Source: Dethiobacter sp.
GTDB taxonomy: Bacteria > Bacillota > Dethiobacteria > Dethiobacterales > Dethiobacteraceae
Assembly (NCBI GenBank): GCA_018333635.1
Contig: JAGXTL010000042.1
Coordinates: 1 to 64,000, forward strand
DNA length: 64,000 bases
Reading direction: 5' to 3'
The translations under genes and the position numbers were made by a program. Under the pieces are notes generated by a model. It made no database searches. It had not been told where the DNA came from and worked only from the letters and a program-made list of their open reading frames with translations. The first letter of the stretch is position 1. Each line of letters starts with the position of its first letter. Positions 43,286 to 51,074 of the stretch are shown here, one piece after another.

Positions 43286-44878
43286 TTAGGCAACTTTCTT
43301 AAAAGTATCTTCCAGGTGTTTTGCCATTGGTCGTTGAGTCAGCAAAGAGACGGCCACCAGTACAATGGTTGCGGCAGGGAGAGCGTAAATAAGCGGTTCG
43401 ATATGCGTCCAGGGGAAGGGCAAAAGAGTTGTTCGCCCAAGGAGCCTAGAAACGAGGCCTACGGCCACAGCTCCTTGCTCTTGCAGGAAAATATAGCCAA
43501 AACCACTGACGATGCTCCCGGTGATTGTGCTGGCGAGCGCCCCGGCCTTGGTGGCGGCAGGCCAGTAGAGAGCAGCCGTTAACGTAGGCAGAAAGGCTGC
43601 GGCACAGATGCCAAACCAGAAAGCGGTGGCACGTGCAATAACTCCGGGCGGCAAGATAAACGCTAAGGTTACGGCTGATATTATCGAGAAAAGAATCCCC
43701 AGCTTAGCCCAAAAACGGGTAGGTGCGCCCGGAAGCAATTTATTTATCCCCAGGTTTTCCACCAAGTCACGAGCAAAGGCTGTTCCCTGTACGTGGATTA
43801 GCGAAGAAAGGGTGGAGATGGCAGCAGCAAGCAGTGTGAGCATGAAGAAATAGAGGAACCAGTTGGGCATAATCTGACTGACGAAAATAGGAATAATCCT
43901 GTCAATATTGCCTTCAGCCACTTGAATAGCTATCTTGCCCTGGGTTTGGTAAAAGTAAAGATTGCTGAGCGGTCCGATAATAAATGCGGTGCCGGTCATA
44001 AAAAAGATGAAGATACCGCCTACCAAAATAGCTTGGTAGAGAGAGCGGGGTTGTTTGATGGTCATGAAACGCATAGTTAGCTGCGGTTGAGCAAGAACAC
44101 CGATGCCTACGCCTAAAACCATGGTTGAGATAACAATCCACCAGATTCTTGAGCCAAAGGCAGGCATGGCCGTCCAGCCGCGGTGCCCCTGCTCTATCAG
44201 GGTGGCAGGAACAAGATTGCTGATAGCAGAAAGACCGCTATGGCCTGGAATCACACCGCCAACGGCACTATAAGTGGCAAAAAGTAGGGTGCCCATCCCA
44301 AGAAGCATGACAACGGCAAAAAAAGCATCGGTATACATTACGCCTCTAAGTCCGCCATTCATCACATAAACAGCGACTATCACAGCAAAGAGCAACAGGC
44401 CGGTGGTGAAAGGAATGCCAAGAGCGTCGTGGAGAAAACGTCCGCCGCCAATGAGGATGGCCCCTGTGTATGCCGGCATCAAAAGGAAGATAAGCATGCC
44501 CGCAAAAGCTGTCAGTGCGGATGACTGAAAGCGCGCCCCTAGGAAGGAGGGAAATGTTTCGCTGCCAAGATTGCAGGACATGCGGCGGATTCTTGGGCCA
44601 AAGAGAGCAAAAGCGATAAAGATTCCGATAAAAATGGTTAAAACCGTGAGCCAAAGCAGTGAAAAACCAAATAGTCCGGCCGCGCCGCCAAAGCCGACGA
44701 TGGCTGATGTAGAGATAAAGGCTGCTCCGTAGGACAGGGCCATGATCCAGGGATGCATGCTGCGACCTGCCACGAGAAAATCATTGTCTGTCTTCGTTTT
44801 TCTGGAGCCTAAATACATTAATCCGGTCATAATACCGAGGAAAATGATCACTGCCGCAGAGAGGATTGGAATGTTCAT
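43286..44878 (-). CDS. Sodium:solute symporter (SSS/SLC5 family)
   Basis: A 530-residue secondary transporter with about 13 membrane segments. The family segments GSRKTKTDNDFLVAGRSM, MALSYGAAFISTSAIVGFGGA and YVMNGGLRGVMYTDAF are clear, and AISTLSSLIHVQGTAFARDL contains the Ser/Thr sodium site of helix 8. The substrate is not known, but a T-box leader upstream implies control by uncharged tRNA and so probably an amino acid or its precursor. ATG follows GAGGAGG, which overlaps the end of a 38-residue companion gene. Confidence 0.9.
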   Translation of the reverse strand: MNIPILSAAVIIFLGIMTGLMYLGSRKTKTDNDFLVAGRSMHPWIMALSYGAAFISTSAIVGFGGAAGLFGFSLLWLTVLTIFIGIFIAFALFGPRIRRMSCNLGSETFPSFLGARFQSSALTAFAGMLIFLLMPAYTGAILIGGGRFLHDALGIPFTTGLLLFAVIVAVYVMNGGLRGVMYTDAFFAVVMLLGMGTLLFATYSAVGGVIPGHSGLSAISNLVPATLIEQGHRGWTAMPAFGSRIWWIVISTMVLGVGIGVLAQPQLTMRFMTIKQPRSLYQAILVGGIFIFFMTGTAFIIGPLSNLYFYQTQGKIAIQVAEGNIDRIIPIFVSQIMPNWFLYFFMLTLLAAAISTLSSLIHVQGTAFARDLVENLGINKLLPGAPTRFWAKLGILFSIISAVTLAFILPPGVIARATAFWFGICAAAFLPTLTAALYWPAATKAGALASTITGSIVSGFGYIFLQEQGAVAVGLVSRLLGRTTLLPFPWTHIEPLIYALPAATIVLVAVSLLTQRPMAKHLEDTFKKVA

Positions 44879-44884
44879 AACCGA

Positions 44885-45001
44885 TTAATCCTCCTCGCTT
44901 TCATAGTGCCAGTTGAGAGCGCCATAAACCACGCAGCCTACTGCTGAACCGATAGAAAGGAGCCATGCTGCTGAAATCCAAAGATCCTGCATTCCTAACA
45001 T
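44885..45001 (-). CDS. Symporter small accessory peptide, 38 residues
   Basis: Starts MLGMQDLWISAAWLLSIGSA, with one membrane helix, then a short acidic tail ending ESEED. Short peptides of this form regularly precede SSS symporter genes and are annotated as symporter small accessory proteins. GGAGGTG lies 6 bases before ATG 45001, and its stop region contains the ribosome site of the symporter (7 bp gap), so translation is coupled. Confidence 0.8.
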   Translation of the reverse strand: MLGMQDLWISAAWLLSIGSAVGCVVYGALNWHYESEED

Positions 45002-45048
45002 TCTTTTCACCTCCAATTATCACTTCCAGATTACGTTTTCTGTCAGCT

Positions 45049-45222
45049 GACGCGTCTTGCAGGGCGGGTTTGAAACCCGCCCCTACGGGCTACCGCCCTT
45101 TCGGCAAGTTAGCAGGTCCTGAGCATCTTTTGGTAGGGGCGGGTTTCAAACCCGCCCGGAGCACGCCCCCTACAAACCCCAAAGCATAGGATCGTAGCTT
45201 CCCAGAACGATATAATTTCCTA
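45049..45222 (-). repeat. About 170-bp interspersed repeat with two GGGCGGGTTT palindromes, copy 2
   Basis: Inverted copy of 16953-17116: read on the minus strand it has AGGAAATTATATCG at one edge, two GGGCGGGTTTGAAACCCGCC palindromes in opposite order separated by CCCCTACCAAAAGATGCTCA and TAGCCCGTAGGGGCG, and ends GCAAGACGCGTCAG. It lies between the T-box terminator and the ribosome site of the small accessory gene, within the expected 5' leader. Confidence 0.75.
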
Positions 45223-45225
45223 TGC

Positions 45226-45500
45226 AAAAAAAAACTCACGTCCTGAAAGGACGAGAGAGTTCTCCCGCGGTACCACCTTAGTTGAATGCTTGTAAGCATT
45301 CCCGCTTGCTTCGGGTACGGAAACTTGTCGATACCCTATCCGGATAACGGCGGAAGCCGCCAGCGCCTACTGTCGTTCAGCGCGGAGCTCAAGGGCGAAC
45401 CTCAATAACTCGCAATCGCCAGGCTTTCACTACCCCCAGCTCGCTGCTGATCCGTTCGTTATCCAACTTCCCTATCATTGCTTAAAGAATTGATGCTTTT
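45226..45500 (-). ncRNA. T-box leader controlling the symporter operon
   Basis: Minus-strand leader with a Stem I AG-rich segment (AGCGAGCTGGGGGTAGTGAA), a specifier region (GAGGTTCGCCCTTGAGC), the T-box AAGGTGGTACCGCGGGAG at about 45282-45265, and a terminator CTCTCGTCCTTTCAGGACG then GAG plus T9 at 45258-45226. UGGU in the antiterminator pairs with a tRNA end whose discriminator is A. The specifier codon is either TTC (Phe) or GTT (Val) by position; this is not settled. Downstream are the 38-residue peptide and the SSS symporter. Confidence 0.9.
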
Positions 45501-45542
45501 AATTGCTTCTAATTATAGCCAGCAACGGTCTGTTCTGTCAAG

Positions 45543-45582
45543 AAAAAAATCAGGCGTTTCAAATGAACAAAACAGCCTGATT
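45543..45582 (-). terminator. Terminator of the zinc-ribbon gene
   Basis: On the minus strand AATCAGGC pairs with GCCTGATT, followed by T6. It lies about 30 bp after the stop at 45609. Confidence 0.8.
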
Positions 45583-45608
45583 TCAGATAAAAAAACAGCT
45601 TGCCTGGC

Positions 45609-45899
45609 TTAGCGGTTTTGGAAACAGCTGCGGCAATATACCGGGCGATCAGATGTGGGATTAAACGGTACTTCTGTCCCGATTCCACAGGCAGAGCAAG
45701 TTACAGTATACATGCGGCGCTCACCGCGTTCACTGCGATCCCCACCACCGCTGCTGCGCTGTCTGCGGTTTGAGCGGCAGGATGGGCAACGTGCAGGTTC
45801 ATTTTCAAAACCTTTTTCTGCATAAAACTCCTGTTCCCCTACGGTAAAGATAAACTCTCCTTGGCAATCCCGGCACGCTAACGTTTTGTCACTGTACAT
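45609..45899 (-). CDS. CxxC zinc-ribbon protein
   Basis: A 96-residue protein with two zinc ribbons: CRDCQGEF paired with CPSC, then CSACG paired with CRSC. The region between is rich in Arg, Ser and Gly. It belongs to the small CxxC-x17-CxxC zinc-binding proteins of unknown function common in Clostridia and Chloroflexi. GAGGAGG... precedes ATG. Confidence 0.85.
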   Translation of the reverse strand: MYSDKTLACRDCQGEFIFTVGEQEFYAEKGFENEPARCPSCRSNRRQRSSGGGDRSERGERRMYTVTCSACGIGTEVPFNPTSDRPVYCRSCFQNR

Positions 45900-46243
45900 G
45901 TAAAAACCCTCCTCAGTTTTGGTTCCCCTGATTTTCTTCCAGTGGACTGAGATATCTAACCAACCAAACCAAAGGAGTATAGATTCCCTATCCCACGGAG
46001 AACAGTGGCACTTACAATATTATATACTGAATATGCGGAAAAAATCAAATAAAAAAGACTTTATGCCATTTTTCTGCTGGAAGAACAGATTATGACAGTC
46101 ACTTAAGATTGTTGGTGAGAAAAAAGGTCGGCGTTAATTTTTTTGTGCCGGTGCGTTTTTTGGTGTATTATATTACACAGAAAGAATTGAAACAGGGTCC
46201 GTTATTCTCTATAATAGCTCTAGTCGCTTGGAGGGAAGTGATT
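45900..46243. other. Intergenic region with a zinc-ribbon promoter
   Basis: On the minus strand TTGATT (46048-46043) and TATAAT (46024-46019) are 18 bp apart and fit a promoter for the zinc-ribbon gene. The frame open before the GGGP synthase start lacks a ribosome site. No RNA gene was seen. Confidence 0.5.
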
Positions 46244-46987
46244 TTGTTGTTGCAAGTGCAGAAAACTTTAGATGAAATTATTATAAATCGTCCCGCACAC
46301 TTGACGTTGATTGATCCTGCCAAGCAATCTTCGGAGCGCGCTGCTGAAGTTGCGTTTACCGCAGATGAATTAGGAACGGATGGTTTTTTAATAGGCGGTT
46401 CCAGCGGCATTTCCCAGACTAATCTGTCGCTTACAGTTGATGCTGTAAAAGCCGTCAGCAAAAAGCCTGTTATCTTTTTCCCGGGGCAGGACAAAGCCTA
46501 TAGTTTAAGTTTTGATGCGGTACTCTATATTTCACTTTTAAATTCCCGCAATGTTCGTTATGTAATTCGTTCGCAAGCGGAAAGCTCATTACTATTAAAA
46601 AGATTGAACGTTGAGTTATTGCCCACCGGTTATCTGATTGTCTCTCCCGGGATGCGGGCGGGAGAAGTAGGTGAAGCAGATTTGTTGGATCGTGAAAATA
46701 ACTGGGTCGCCGGCGGTTACGCTGCCGCTGCGGAAATCATGGGCCTGAAATACCTCTATTTGGAGTGTGGCAGCGGTTCCCCGGTTACTGTTCCTCCTGA
46801 AATGGTAAAAGCGGTGAAAAAAACTGTTGATATGCCGGTTATTGTGGGTGGCGGCATTCGCACGGCGGCGGTGGCAAAGCAACTGGTGGAGGCTGGTGCC
46901 AATATCCTTGTGACAGGCAACGTGGTGGAGCGGCATGAGTTTAAACAAAGGTTAGCCGAAATAATTATGGTGGTACAAAATGTATGA
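46244..46987 (+). CDS. Geranylgeranylglyceryl/heptaprenylglyceryl phosphate synthase (GGGPS family)
   Basis: Prenyltransferase joining a polyprenyl diphosphate to glycerol-1-phosphate, the first ether-lipid step in archaea. The TIM-barrel landmarks are HLTLIDPAKQ (about 18-27), GFLIGGSSGIS, LYISLLNSRN, YLIVSPG, LYLECGSGSPVTVP and the phosphate loop PVIVGGGIR ... ILVTGNVVE. The sequence looks like group II (archaeal/Bacteroidetes-type) rather than the PcrB group I of Bacillus. TTG 46244 is 9 bases after GGAGG; GTG 46238 is too close. The stop overlaps the next start as ATGA. Confidence 0.85.
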   Translation: MLLQVQKTLDEIIINRPAHLTLIDPAKQSSERAAEVAFTADELGTDGFLIGGSSGISQTNLSLTVDAVKAVSKKPVIFFPGQDKAYSLSFDAVLYISLLNSRNVRYVIRSQAESSLLLKRLNVELLPTGYLIVSPGMRAGEVGEADLLDRENNWVAGGYAAAAEIMGLKYLYLECGSGSPVTVPPEMVKAVKKTVDMPVIVGGGIRTAAVAKQLVEAGANILVTGNVVERHEFKQRLAEIIMVVQNV

Positions 46988-47484
46988 GAAGGATCATAGT
47001 TCATCAGGCGCCAGGTCCTAAAAATTCACTCTGTTACTGGACAAGCTATGTAAATCCTTTGCGCGTTTGTCTAAACTTTGCAATCATTTACCTCTGCCGT
47101 TTTATCCCTTTCTTAGGGCTGAAAAATAGTCTTTACAGAATTGTGGGCATAAAGATCGGTAAAAATGTTTCTGTGGGGCTTATGGTAATGTTTGATGTTT
47201 TTTTTCCGCAACTTATTACAGTGGGTGATAACTCCGTAATCGGCTATAACACTACTGTGCTGGCCCATGAATTCTTAATCAGAGAGTGGAATACCGGAGA
47301 GGTCATTATCGGTCGGAACGTGATGATTGGTGCGAACACCACCATTATAGCCGGCGTGAGCATCGGCGATACCGCAGTAGTTTCTGCCCACTCGCTGGTG
47401 AACCGTGACGTATCCCCCGGGAGCTTTGTCGGTGGTGTGCCGGCGCAGTTAATCAATAAGAATAATAGCTATAAAGAATGTTAA
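46984..47484 (+). CDS. Left-handed beta-helix acyltransferase, YvoF-like role likely
   Basis: A 166-residue hexapeptide-repeat acetyltransferase. After a hydrophobic N-terminal stretch (about 25-50) come repeats IGKNVSVG, ITVGDNSVIGYNTTV, VIIGRNVMIGANTTIIAGVSIGDTAVVSAHSLV and the PGSFVGGVPAQLI end. The likely catalytic His is in VLAHEF. In B. subtilis, YvoF acetylates the dephosphorylated product of the PcrB prenylglyceryl phosphate synthase. Here the gene overlaps a GGGPS by 4 bp, which supports the same job. Confidence 0.8.
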   Translation: MRRIIVHQAPGPKNSLCYWTSYVNPLRVCLNFAIIYLCRFIPFLGLKNSLYRIVGIKIGKNVSVGLMVMFDVFFPQLITVGDNSVIGYNTTVLAHEFLIREWNTGEVIIGRNVMIGANTTIIAGVSIGDTAVVSAHSLVNRDVSPGSFVGGVPAQLINKNNSYKEC

Positions 47485-47510
47485 GCTTAAACAGTTAGCT
47501 TTCGCATCGC

Positions 47511-47550
47511 AGAAAAGCCTGCCCAAAGCGTAAATGGGTGAGGCTTTTCT
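47511..47550 (+). terminator. Terminator after the acyltransferase gene
   Basis: AGAAAAGCCTGCCC pairs with GGGTGAGGCTTTTCT around an AT-rich loop, followed by CTTATT. Confidence 0.7.
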
Positions 47551-47566
47551 CTTATTAGAGCACTAG

Positions 47567-47625
47567 GCCCTCACCCTAGCCCTCTCCCAGAGGGAGAGGG
47601 GATTTGTTGGGCAGGGAGAGGGGAC
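47567..47625. repeat. CCCTAACCCTCTCCC-family repeat
   Basis: CCCTCACCCTAGCCCTCTCC with the arm AGAGGGAGAGGGGATTTGTT and a second GGGAGAGGGGA. It sits between the acyltransferase and the convergent chromate transporter gene. Confidence 0.75.
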
Positions 47626-47658
47626 TATCGTGACTGTTTTCAGGGTAGAATCGCTATT

Positions 47659-48180
47659 TTAGGAATAAAAGATTAGCCCTGCGGCTGCGGCTAATAGCAG
47701 GACAAGCACAGGATGGAGGCGGGTCAGCAGCAGCAAGGCCATTACCGCTAAAAAGAAGATGGCGGACATGATATCTGTCACGGCAGACTCTGCGACAAAG
47801 ATGGCGGCACTAGCTATCAGCGCCAACACGGCAGGACGGAGCCCGTCTAGGGCAGCCCGGACCCAACGGTTTTGATAAAAATGGCTTAACAGTGAGGCCG
47901 CGGCGACCATCAGTACAAGAGAAGGAGTTACCACTCCGGCTGTAGCAAAAGCCGCACCCCAAAAGCCTCCTGCTAGGTAGCCGATAAAAGTTGCGGAATT
48001 TATTGCCACTGGACCGGGTGTCATCTCCGCTATAGCCAGGATATTCAAAAATTCAGGCAGCGAGAGCCAAGCGCGATTTTCGATGATTTCTTGCTGAATC
48101 AACGGCAGCATCACATAGCCGCCGCCGATACTAAAGGTGCCAATTTTCAAAAAAGATAGATATAGTTCTAAAATAATCAC
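47659..48180 (-). CDS. Chromate transporter ChrA-type half, second subunit
   Basis: A 173-residue short-chain CHR protein with about six membrane segments. FLKIGTFSIGGGYVMLPLIQ (about 10-29), AEMTPGPVAINSATFIGY and GLRPAVLALIASA are the family signatures. It pairs with the first half at 48177, overlapping by 4 bp (ATGA). Short CHR pairs act as heterodimers in the export of chromate; a natural substrate such as sulfate or another anion is also possible. Confidence 0.88.
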   Translation of the reverse strand: MIILELYLSFLKIGTFSIGGGYVMLPLIQQEIIENRAWLSLPEFLNILAIAEMTPGPVAINSATFIGYLAGGFWGAAFATAGVVTPSLVLMVAAASLLSHFYQNRWVRAALDGLRPAVLALIASAAIFVAESAVTDIMSAIFFLAVMALLLLTRLHPVLVLLLAAAAGLIFYS

Positions 48181-48743
48181 GTCTGTTCACCCTTTTTCTC
48201 ACCCTTATCCCCCAGGTAAGCGAGCAGCAGACCGCTGCCTGCTCCCAGTAAAATGATTGCTACCGGGTGGACATCAAAGCCTGCGGAAAGCACCAGGAAA
48301 CCCAGTATATAAACAAGCTTCACCGGGGTTTTTAGTGTGGGTTTGCCTAATTTAACCATGGCGGCAATAATCATGGCGGCGATGGCGGGACGAACTCCGG
48401 CAAAGGCCGCCACTGCCGCAGGATGTTCGGCGAAGTGGTTGAGAAAGACGGCTATCGCCAGGATTACGAAGAAAGAAGGCAGGATCGAGCCTAGCAGTGC
48501 AGCTATAGCTCCCGGGAAGCCCCGTAGTTTGCAGCCGATGAAAACAGCAGAATTTACTGCTACCGCCCCCGGTGAAGAATGAGCAACTGCCAAGACATCA
48601 ATAAATTCATCTTCCTCCAACCAACGGTGACGCTGTACTATTTCACGGTGAATAATGGGCAGCATCGCATAGCCACCGCCGAAAGTGGTGGCTCCAATCA
48701 GGAAAAATGTAAGAAAAAGCTGGTACTCCAGATGTTGCTTCAT
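48177..48743 (-). CDS. Chromate transporter ChrA-type half, first subunit
   Basis: About 188 residues, homologous to the neighbouring half: FFLIGATTFGGGYAMLPIIHRE, VAHSSPGAVAVNSAVFIG and GVRPAIAAMIIAAM. The frame opens at 48773, but AAAAGGAG lies six bases before ATG 48743. It is the promoter-proximal gene of the pair and its promoter shares a 66-bp gap with the divergent cwlD. Confidence 0.88.
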   Translation of the reverse strand: MKQHLEYQLFLTFFLIGATTFGGGYAMLPIIHREIVQRHRWLEEDEFIDVLAVAHSSPGAVAVNSAVFIGCKLRGFPGAIAALLGSILPSFFVILAIAVFLNHFAEHPAAVAAFAGVRPAIAAMIIAAMVKLGKPTLKTPVKLVYILGFLVLSAGFDVHPVAIILLGAGSGLLLAYLGDKGEKKGEQT

Positions 48744-48809
48744 GGCAACTCCTTTTCTCATAAGCTGCTGCACCTTGTCATATCTATCTAAAGACAGGGA
48801 GGAGTGTTA

Positions 48810-49538
48810 ATGCAGGTTACTATTTTTGCTTTGCGAAAAACACGTCGGAGAATATTTTTTATTTGCACGTTAGTTTTTCTGTTACTGACAGCAAGCCTCT
48901 CTTGGCAGATAGTTTTTGCTTGGCGTCAGGCTGTTGCCGTGCCGGTTTTGCGTCTTTCAGGGCAAACGGTGGTCCTTGATCCCGGACATGGCGGATATGA
49001 CCCCGGCGTTTGGCGAAATAAGCTGGCGGAAAAAGCGGTGGCGCTAAATATTGCGCTTATTTTGCGCGACTATCTGCAAGCGACCGGTGCCCGTGTAGTG
49101 ATGACGCGAGAGACTGACCGGGATTTGCTTGTGCTGCCGACAGCGGGAGCAAAGAAGCAGCGCGATATGCAAAACAGGCTGAAAATAATCACAGACGCTG
49201 AAGCTACTTTGTTAATCAGTATTCACGTAAATGCCACCGGGGACTCCCGCTGGCGCGGAGCACAGGTTTTTTTTAAAAACGGCTGCGAGGGAGCAAAGCT
49301 GTTGGCAGGGATGATTCAGCAAGAATTAGGCCGCATCCTGGCTAATACCACCCGCCAAGCTCAGTCTGGGGATTATTTTATTTTGAACGAGGTGCAGATG
49401 CCCGCGGTTTTGGTCGAGACCGGATTTATCTCAAATCCGCAGGAGGCCCGACTGTTGATAGAACCGGAATACCAAGCCAAATTGGCCTGGGCTATTTACT
49501 TGGCTGTGATAAAGTATGTTGAACAGCTGGAGACGTAA
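48810..49538 (+). CDS. cwlD: N-acetylmuramoyl-L-alanine amidase CwlD-like
   Basis: Zinc amidase of about 242 residues. One N-terminal membrane helix (about 16-38) precedes the Amidase_3 domain with VVLDPGHGGYDPG (first zinc His), SIHVNAT (second His) and VLVETGFISNPQEA (catalytic Glu). In spore formers CwlD removes peptide side chains so that muramic-delta-lactam of the spore cortex can form. GGGAGGAG is 8 bases before ATG 48810. Confidence 0.88.
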   Translation: MQVTIFALRKTRRRIFFICTLVFLLLTASLSWQIVFAWRQAVAVPVLRLSGQTVVLDPGHGGYDPGVWRNKLAEKAVALNIALILRDYLQATGARVVMTRETDRDLLVLPTAGAKKQRDMQNRLKIITDAEATLLISIHVNATGDSRWRGAQVFFKNGCEGAKLLAGMIQQELGRILANTTRQAQSGDYFILNEVQMPAVLVETGFISNPQEARLLIEPEYQAKLAWAIYLAVIKYVEQLET

Positions 49539-49702
49539 CGCTAAACATATATTCGTGCTTCAGTTTTTAAAATCCTCTCTTTATTTTCTCTCGCTGATGG
49601 TAATTAGAGATTGCCGCAGAGCTAAAAAATCAGCTATGATAGATGTAGAGAAGTATTTTTCAGGTAATGATAGTCAGAGAAAACAGATTGGAGTGAATTG
49701 TC

Positions 49703-51058
49703 TTGCGTACTGTGTCTCATGCCGGAATCTATCCGCATCCGCCCATTCTGATTTTAGAGGTAGGCGGTGCGGAGAGTGCAAAAGTGGCTGTTACTGCGGA
49801 GGCAGTCTCAGAAATGGCTGACCGTGTAAAAGAAAGCGGCGCAGAGACAATAGTGCTGATCACACCGCATGGACCGGTATTTCATGACGCTGTGGCGTTG
49901 TTGTCCGTAAATACTCTTGAGGGGTCACTTGCTCGCTTTGGCGCTCCCGGCGTACGAGTTGCCTATCAGAATGACCTGCAGTTACTTGCAGCTATCGAGT
50001 TTGAGGCCGACAGGGCTGGTATCCGTACTGTATTGCTGGATGAGCGCGGCGCTGCTGCCTATGGTGTGTCGGCCGCTTTGGACCATGGCGCTTTGGTGCC
50101 GCTGTATTTCTTCGCCAAGAAAGGTGTTTTGCTGCCGCTCGTTCACCTTACATTTGGACATCTTACGCCGCATCAGCTGTTTGCTTTTGGACAAGCTGTG
50201 CAACGAGCTTTGCTCCGCCTGAAGCGACGTGCTGCCGTTGTGGCCAGCGGCGACCTATCGCATCGGCTCTCGAAAGATGCGCCCGCCGGATTTTCGGCAG
50301 CAGGAGAGGAGTTCGACCAGGAAGTAATCAGGCTGCTGGAGCGCTTTGATCCCCAGTCTATTTTGAGCATTGACGAGCGTCTGTTGGCAGAAGCGGGAGA
50401 ATGCGGCTACCGCTCTATTGTTATTTGCCTGGGCATTCTGGATGGCCAAAGCGTGCAGCCGGAGATCATCTCGTATGAGGCGCCGTTTGGTGTAGGTTAC
50501 CTCGTGGCAGATCTTACTCCCAAAGGTACTGAAGAACAGAAGGAGCGGGAGGTGGAAAGCGAGCTTGTGCGGCTGGCACGCGACACATTGGAAACATTTG
50601 TGCGTCACAGAGAAATTATTGAACCGGTCGTTGACTCCTCGCTTTTAGTTCAACAAGCCGGTGTCTTCGTTTCGCTAAAAATCAACGGGCGGCTGCGGGG
50701 TTGTATCGGTACTATAGCGCCTGCGCAGGCCAATCTGGCCGCGGAAATTATTGAAAACACTATTTCTGCCGGCTTTTATGACCCTCGTTTCCCTCCTGTT
50801 GCGGCGGAGGAGTTGCCACTGATAGAGTATTCAGTCGATGTGCTTTCCCCGTCGGAGCCTATCAGCGGACCGCATGAACTGGATCCAAAAAAATATGGTG
50901 TGATTGTAGAAAAGGGTGGGCGCAAAGGTCTTCTCCTGCCGGATTTGGATGGGGTTGATACGGTGGAGAGGCAATTGTCGATTGCCCTGGAAAAAGCCGG
51001 GATTATGCCGCAGGAGAACTATCAAATTTCTCGTTTCCTGGTAACGCGTTATTATTGA
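49703..51058 (+). CDS. MEMO-AMMECR1 fusion (AmmeMemoRadiSam system)
   Basis: A 451-residue fusion of two uncharacterised conserved modules. The N-terminal 265 residues are a class III extradiol dioxygenase-like/MEMO domain (SHAGIYPHPPI, VLITPHGP, VVASGDLSHRLSKDAPAGF). The C-terminal 180 residues are AMMECR1 (GVFVSLKINGRLRGCIGTI, DPRFPPVAAEELPLIEYSVDVLSPSEPI, GLLLPDLDG). A radical SAM partner follows 16 bp downstream. The three families co-occur from archaea to bacteria and their joint reaction is unknown. TTG start with GGAGTGA upstream. Confidence 0.92.
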   Translation: MRTVSHAGIYPHPPILILEVGGAESAKVAVTAEAVSEMADRVKESGAETIVLITPHGPVFHDAVALLSVNTLEGSLARFGAPGVRVAYQNDLQLLAAIEFEADRAGIRTVLLDERGAAAYGVSAALDHGALVPLYFFAKKGVLLPLVHLTFGHLTPHQLFAFGQAVQRALLRLKRRAAVVASGDLSHRLSKDAPAGFSAAGEEFDQEVIRLLERFDPQSILSIDERLLAEAGECGYRSIVICLGILDGQSVQPEIISYEAPFGVGYLVADLTPKGTEEQKEREVESELVRLARDTLETFVRHREIIEPVVDSSLLVQQAGVFVSLKINGRLRGCIGTIAPAQANLAAEIIENTISAGFYDPRFPPVAAEELPLIEYSVDVLSPSEPISGPHELDPKKYGVIVEKGGRKGLLLPDLDGVDTVERQLSIALEKAGIMPQENYQISRFLVTRYY

Positions 51059-51074
51059 AGGGAGGGAGGAATCA

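Noticed and set aside
45265-45500. tRNA or rRNA gene in the structured GC-rich region
   Set aside because: The AAGGTGGTACCGCGGG box plus terminator identifies a T-box leader instead; no cloverleaf was found.
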